DNA from: Thermoanaerobaculia bacterium
GTDB taxonomy: Bacteria > Acidobacteriota > Thermoanaerobaculia > Gp7-AA8
Assembly (NCBI GenBank): GCA_023700825.1
Contig: JAMPYE010000148.1
Span: forward strand, 1 to 9,437
Direction: 5' to 3'
DNA: 9,437 bases
The notes beneath the pieces are model-generated. The model made no database searches and had not been told where the DNA came from. It worked only from the letters and a program-made list of their open reading frames with translations. Positions 6,364 to 9,437 of this stretch are shown here, piece by piece; the first letter of the stretch is position 1, and the number at the start of each line of letters is the position of its first letter. A program made the position numbers and the translations under genes.

Positions 6364-8670
6364 TTACTTGACGGCGACGGCGCGCACCTGTTTGAAGTCG
6401 GCGACGCCCTTGAACATCTTGAGCAGCCCGTCCTGCAGCAGCGTCGTCATGCCGCCCTCGAGCGCGATCGTGCGCAGCTCGTCGATCGGCGCGCGCTTCT
6501 GCACGGCCCGCTTCACGTCGTCGCTGCCGACGAGCAGCTCGTGGATGCCCATGCGCCCCTTGAACCCCGAGTTGTTGCAGTCTTTGCAGCCCTTCGGCTT
6601 GTAGAGCGTCAGCTCCGGCGTGTAGGTGATGCCCGTGCGCGCGAACCATCGCTCGCCGTAGAGCTGCACGATCTCGTCGAACTCCGCCTGCTCCGGGTGG
6701 TACCCCTCCTTGCACTTCGTGCAGAGGGTCCGGATGAGGCGCTGCGCCATGATGCCGAGCAGCGCGTCGGCGAAGTTGAACGGGTCGATGTTCATGTCGA
6801 GAAGGCGCGTGATCGTCTCCGGCGCCGAGTTCGTGTGCAGAGTCGAGAAGACGAGATGGCCGGTCAGCGATGCCTCGATGCCGATCGCCGCCGTCTCGTG
6901 GTCGCGCATCTCACCGACCATGATCACGTCGGGGTCGGCGCGAAGGAACGATCGCATCGCGGCCGCGAACGTGAAGTCGATCTTCGGGTGGACCTGGACC
7001 TGCCGCAACCCCTTCTGCGTGATTTCGACCGGATCCTCCGCCGTCCAGATCTTCATGTCGACGGTGTTGATGAAACCGAGCGCCGAGTGGAGCGTCGTCG
7101 TCTTTCCGGAGCCGGTCGGGCCGACCACGAGGCAGATGCCGTAGGGCTTGGCCAGGATCTTCTTGAAGTTCTCCAGGTTCGCGTCGGAGAAGCCCATCTT
7201 GTCGAGCGGCAGCGGCTTCGAGGCGGCGAGGATGCGCATGACGACGTCCTCGTTCCCGTTCGCCGTCGGGATCGTCGCGACACGAAGCTCGATCGTCCCT
7301 TTCGAGTACTTGAAGCGGATCTTGCCGTCCTGCGGCTTGCGCTTCTCCGAGATGTCGAGCTTCGCCATGATCTTGAGGCGCTGCACCACCGCATTCCGGT
7401 GCGTGCCCGGAATCTCGAGGTATTTTTCGCAATCGCCGTCGATGCGCAGACGGATCAGGCAGGGATTCCTCGCGCCGTCGGGCTCGACGTGGATGTCCGA
7501 GGCGCCGCGAGCAAACGACTCGATGATCAGCTGGTTCACGAACTTGACGATTCCGGAGTCGGTCTCGTCGACCTCGGGGACGTCGGGGTTCTTCTCTTCC
7601 TCGATCTCGGCTTCGCCTTCGCCCAACTCGGAGATGATGCGCGCCAGGTCGCCCGCCACCGTCGCGTCGCCGGGCGCCGCCTCACCGTACGAGTTGGCGA
7701 TGTACGCCAGGATGTCGGACTTGACGCCAATCAAAAAGTCGTAGCGGGGAGACATGTTCATCGCGCGCACGCCGTCGAGACGCATCATGTCGTGCGGGTC
7801 GTCGATGACCATCACGAGCACGCCCGCCTTCCTCTCGACGGGAGCGCAGACGTACTTCTTCCACATGTCGGAGCCGATTCGGCCGCGAAGATCGGTCGGA
7901 ATCATCTGCGTGCCGTCGTATACGAAGGGCTCACAGTTGTAGAACGACCCGAGCGACTTGAGGATCTCCTCCTTCGGGACGTTGAACTCCTCGACCATCG
8001 CCTCCGCGACGTCGATGTTGTTCACCCGCGCGTGCGATACCGCCGCGTCGAGGTCCTTCTCCGAGATGATCCCCTTGTCGATGAGCCCGCCAAACTTCGT
8101 CGGCTTCGTCGACCGCGTCGCCTTGTGCTGGTTGTAGAACGCGATCCCCAGGATGCGCGCGATCTCCTCGGCCGCCGTCGCATCCTGCGCCGAGAACTCG
8201 CCCCCGCCCTTCTTGTTGATCAGCTGGACCACGCCGAGCAGGTACTTCTCGAACATGATCGGCGTGGCGAGCACCGACCGGGTGCGGTAGCCGGTCTGCT
8301 TGTCCCAGCGCTGGTCGAACTTCAGGTTCGGGTGCAGCTTCCCGAGCTCGGCCGCGTCGTACGCGTCCTTGATGTTGATCGTCCGGCGCGAGAGCGCGGT
8401 GAACCCCGAGATCGACGCGAACGACTTCGCGACCCGGATCTCCTTCGGCACGTCGCCGACTTTCTGAAGCGAGTAGAGCTCCTGGTTCTTCGTGTCGATT
8501 GCGTAGATCGTCAGCCGCTCGCACTCGAGCAACTCGATGATCCTCCCCGCGAGGGTCGTCAGGATCTGGGAGATCGATTCCGCGGCGTTGATCTGATTCG
8601 TGATCGCCGTCAGCTTCTTCCGGTATTCGAGCTCGCGCTCGAGCTGCGACGGAGGCGTCTGGACTGCCAT
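6364..8670 (-). CDS. GspE/PilB-family secretion or pilus-assembly ATPase with N-terminal GAF domain
   Basis: A 768-residue cytoplasmic hexameric ATPase of the type II secretion/type IV pilus family, expected to drive pilin or pseudopilin assembly through an inner-membrane platform protein. Residues 17-182 form a GAF domain of the phosphodiesterase/cyclase style (NIKDAY 99-104, TGYRTRS 126-132, NKKGGGEF 152-159). Residues 190-330 resemble the MshEN/T2SSE N-terminal domain (KFGGLIDKG, then IPTDLRGRIG). An acidic linker follows (349-371). The motor core (372-760) has Walker A GPTGSGKTT at 517-525, Asp box EDPVE 545-549, Walker B region DPDVIMVGEMRD 579-590, His box GHLVFSTLHT 604-613, and zinc-type cysteines C650/C653 and C695/C698, so it should be active. 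GspE and PilB homologues without GAF are usually about 550-600 aa; the excess is the GAF domain. Whether it serves a pilus or a type II secretion system cannot be decided here. Confidence 0.95.
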   Translation of the reverse strand: MAVQTPPSQLERELEYRKKLTAITNQINAAESISQILTTLAGRIIELLECERLTIYAIDTKNQELYSLQKVGDVPKEIRVAKSFASISGFTALSRRTINIKDAYDAAELGKLHPNLKFDQRWDKQTGYRTRSVLATPIMFEKYLLGVVQLINKKGGGEFSAQDATAAEEIARILGIAFYNQHKATRSTKPTKFGGLIDKGIISEKDLDAAVSHARVNNIDVAEAMVEEFNVPKEEILKSLGSFYNCEPFVYDGTQMIPTDLRGRIGSDMWKKYVCAPVERKAGVLVMVIDDPHDMMRLDGVRAMNMSPRYDFLIGVKSDILAYIANSYGEAAPGDATVAGDLARIISELGEGEAEIEEEKNPDVPEVDETDSGIVKFVNQLIIESFARGASDIHVEPDGARNPCLIRLRIDGDCEKYLEIPGTHRNAVVQRLKIMAKLDISEKRKPQDGKIRFKYSKGTIELRVATIPTANGNEDVVMRILAASKPLPLDKMGFSDANLENFKKILAKPYGICLVVGPTGSGKTTTLHSALGFINTVDMKIWTAEDPVEITQKGLRQVQVHPKIDFTFAAAMRSFLRADPDVIMVGEMRDHETAAIGIEASLTGHLVFSTLHTNSAPETITRLLDMNIDPFNFADALLGIMAQRLIRTLCTKCKEGYHPEQAEFDEIVQLYGERWFARTGITYTPELTLYKPKGCKDCNNSGFKGRMGIHELLVGSDDVKRAVQKRAPIDELRTIALEGGMTTLLQDGLLKMFKGVADFKQVRAVAVK

Positions 8671-8671
8671 C

Positions 8672-8704
8672 TGGAGGGTCCCCCTCTACGGTTTGGGATA
8701 GAGG
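8672..8704 (-). promoter_or_regulatory. Ribosome binding site and overlapping hairpin upstream of the GAF-ATPase gene
   Basis: A purine-rich GAGGGGGA lies 8 nt upstream of the ATG at 8670 and supports that start. CCTCTA (8683-8688) and TAGAGG (8699-8704) form a perfect 6-bp stem with a 10-nt loop. In the mRNA, the 3' arm of this stem shares its last bases with the Shine-Dalgarno run, so folding could partly mask ribosome access. No convincing -35/-10 pair was identified further upstream. Confidence 0.45.
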
Positions 8705-8755
8705 CTAAGAATAGCGCAGATCGGGCGCATGTGGCCCCGGGGAGTAGAACACACC

Positions 8756-8835
8756 GAATGCAGAACTAAGAAAGTAGCAGAGCGTGGCGACGGCGGTCGC
8801 TGGTCCCTCTTTCTACATTCTTCCGTTCTGCGTTC
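8756..8835. repeat. Imperfect long inverted repeat in the ATPase-ATPase spacer
   Basis: GAATGCAGAAC (8756-8766) is complementary to GTTCTGCGTTC (8825-8835) with a single G-T wobble. Inside it AGAAAG (8769-8774) pairs with CTTTCT (8809-8814), and GCGAC (8787-8791) pairs with GTCGC (8796-8800) around a GGCG loop. The outer and inner stems are nested, so an extended interrupted hairpin of about 80 nt is possible on either strand. There is no poly-T tail, so it is not a standard intrinsic terminator. It could stabilise the 3' end of the upstream mRNA or be a relic of a small mobile repeat. Confidence 0.4.
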
Positions 8836-8866
8836 TGCGTTCTGCGTTCAGCATTCATTGTTCTAA
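8825..8866. repeat. Tandem heptanucleotide repeat (GTTCTGC)n
   Basis: Three exact copies of GTTCTGC (8825-8845) are followed by one with a single mismatch, GTTCAGC (8846-8852). Two degenerate heptamers, ATTCATT and GTTCTAA, continue the period and run into the stop codon of the upstream ATPase gene (8863-8865). The 7-bp period in non-coding DNA points to slippage-prone or microsatellite-like sequence. The first copy also forms the right arm of the neighbouring inverted repeat. Confidence 0.8.
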
Positions 8867-9437
8867 ATCCCCGTCACCCGCACCACTTCCTCGAACGTCG
8901 TCGTTCCCTCGGCGAGACGCCGGAGCGCCGACTGCCGGAGCGTGCGCATGCCGCGCTTGATCGCCGTGTCCTTGATCGTCAGGAAGTCCTTCCCCTGGTC
9001 GATCAGGTCGCGCATCGTGCCGTCGATCGTCAGGACCTCGAAGATCCCGGTGCGCCCGTAGTAACCGGTGCCGCGACAGCGCACGCAGCCCGCCCCTTCC
9101 TTTACGATGATCCGCTTCCCCGCCGGCGCCTGGAGATTGAGCATCGCCGCCTCCTCGGCCATCAGCGGGCGGTTCTGCTTGCAGTCGGTGCAGATCGTGC
9201 GCATGAGGCGCTGCGCCATCGTGCCGATCAGCGTCGACGAGATCAGGAATGGCTCGATGCCGAGATCGACAAGGCGAGTGATCGACGACGACGCGTCGTT
9301 CGTGTGGAGCGTCGAGAGGACGAGATGCCCCGTGAGCGCGGCCTGTACCGCGTTCTGCGCCGTCTCGGCGTCGCGGATCTCCCCCACCATGATGATGTCG
9401 GGATCCTGCCGGAGAATCGTCCGCAGCGCCGTCGCGA
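8863..9437 (-). CDS. GspE/PilB-family ATPase, C-terminal part (5' end outside window)
   Basis: The visible 190 residues are the C-terminal part of a second type II secretion/type IV pilus ATPase; the frame continues past the right edge (first full codon at 9435). It opens within the Walker B region (ATALRTILRQDPDIIMVGE, then IRD), followed by the His box (GHLVLSTLHT), MAQRLMRT, and two zinc-type cysteine pairs, CTDC and CVRC, then GYYGRTGIFEVL, which is characteristic of this family. Walker A and the N-terminal domains lie outside the window. It carries the standard VGEIRD sequence, whereas the downstream paralogue has VGEMRD. Its protein ends at TAG (8863-8865), 192 bp before the GAF-ATPase start. 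Two ATPases of one family on the same strand suggest the edge of a pilus or type II secretion locus. The detailed GspE versus PilB assignment cannot be made from this fragment. Confidence 0.93.
   Translation of the reverse strand, partial: ATALRTILRQDPDIIMVGEIRDAETAQNAVQAALTGHLVLSTLHTNDASSSITRLVDLGIEPFLISSTLIGTMAQRLMRTICTDCKQNRPLMAEEAAMLNLQAPAGKRIIVKEGAGCVRCRGTGYYGRTGIFEVLTIDGTMRDLIDQGKDFLTIKDTAIKRGMRTLRQSALRRLAEGTTTFEEVVRVTGI

Noticed and set aside
6274..8769. Plus-strand open frame of 831 codons, longer than the ATPase it opposes
   Set aside because: The minus strand encodes an unmistakable ATPase with Walker A, Walker B, His box and zinc cysteines. The plus frame is Arg/Asp/Leu-rich without domains, and also crosses the ATPase terminator.

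Overview
This GC-rich window shows coding with strong G/C bias at third codon positions, and all three genes I can support lie on the minus strand. In transcription order (right to left) they are the C-terminal end of a GspE/PilB-type secretion ATPase (runs off the right edge), a complete second ATPase of the same family with an N-terminal GAF domain, and the first 2017 codons of a giant exported repeat protein (runs off the left edge). The type II secretion/type IV pilus ATPases, the Sec signal peptide and the N-terminal module of the giant protein (which I recall from Acidobacteriota, especially Thermoanaerobaculia-like genomes) suggest an environmental Gram-negative bacterium, probably Acidobacteriota. 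That assignment is inference from memory of protein style, not from a marker gene.

Right part (8671-9437): the 3' end of a GspE/PilB ATPase with Walker B, His box and two CxxC pairs. A 192-bp spacer follows, holding a tandem heptamer repeat (GTTCTGC x4) and an imperfect inverted repeat.

Middle (6301-8670): a 768-aa ATPase with the order GAF, MshEN-like/T2SSE N-domain, acidic linker, then a complete motor core. It is followed by a very good intrinsic terminator (14-bp stem plus U7), so the giant gene is probably a separate transcription unit.

Leader (6052-6300): a non-coding stretch of about 250 bp holding a second intrinsic-terminator-like hairpin with a U7 tract, located before the giant gene's start codon. 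An upstream segment can pair with the terminator's 5' arm in a mutually exclusive way, and a third segment could in turn sequester that one. This looks like an attenuator or riboswitch expression platform and is the most interesting non-coding signal in the window.

Left part (1-6051): the giant protein has a signal peptide, a conserved-looking N-terminal beta-rich module, about 15 Ig-like/cadherin-like domains in blocks of distinct subtypes, and the start of what looks like a right-handed parallel beta-helix. It is likely a secreted or surface adhesin-like protein. The long plus-strand reading frames across the window are antisense shadows of these genes.

I see no phage, insertion sequence, CRISPR, tRNA or rRNA. 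I do not see a wholly new multi-gene system. The second-look items are the switch-like leader and the GAF-fused ATPase next to the giant surface protein.
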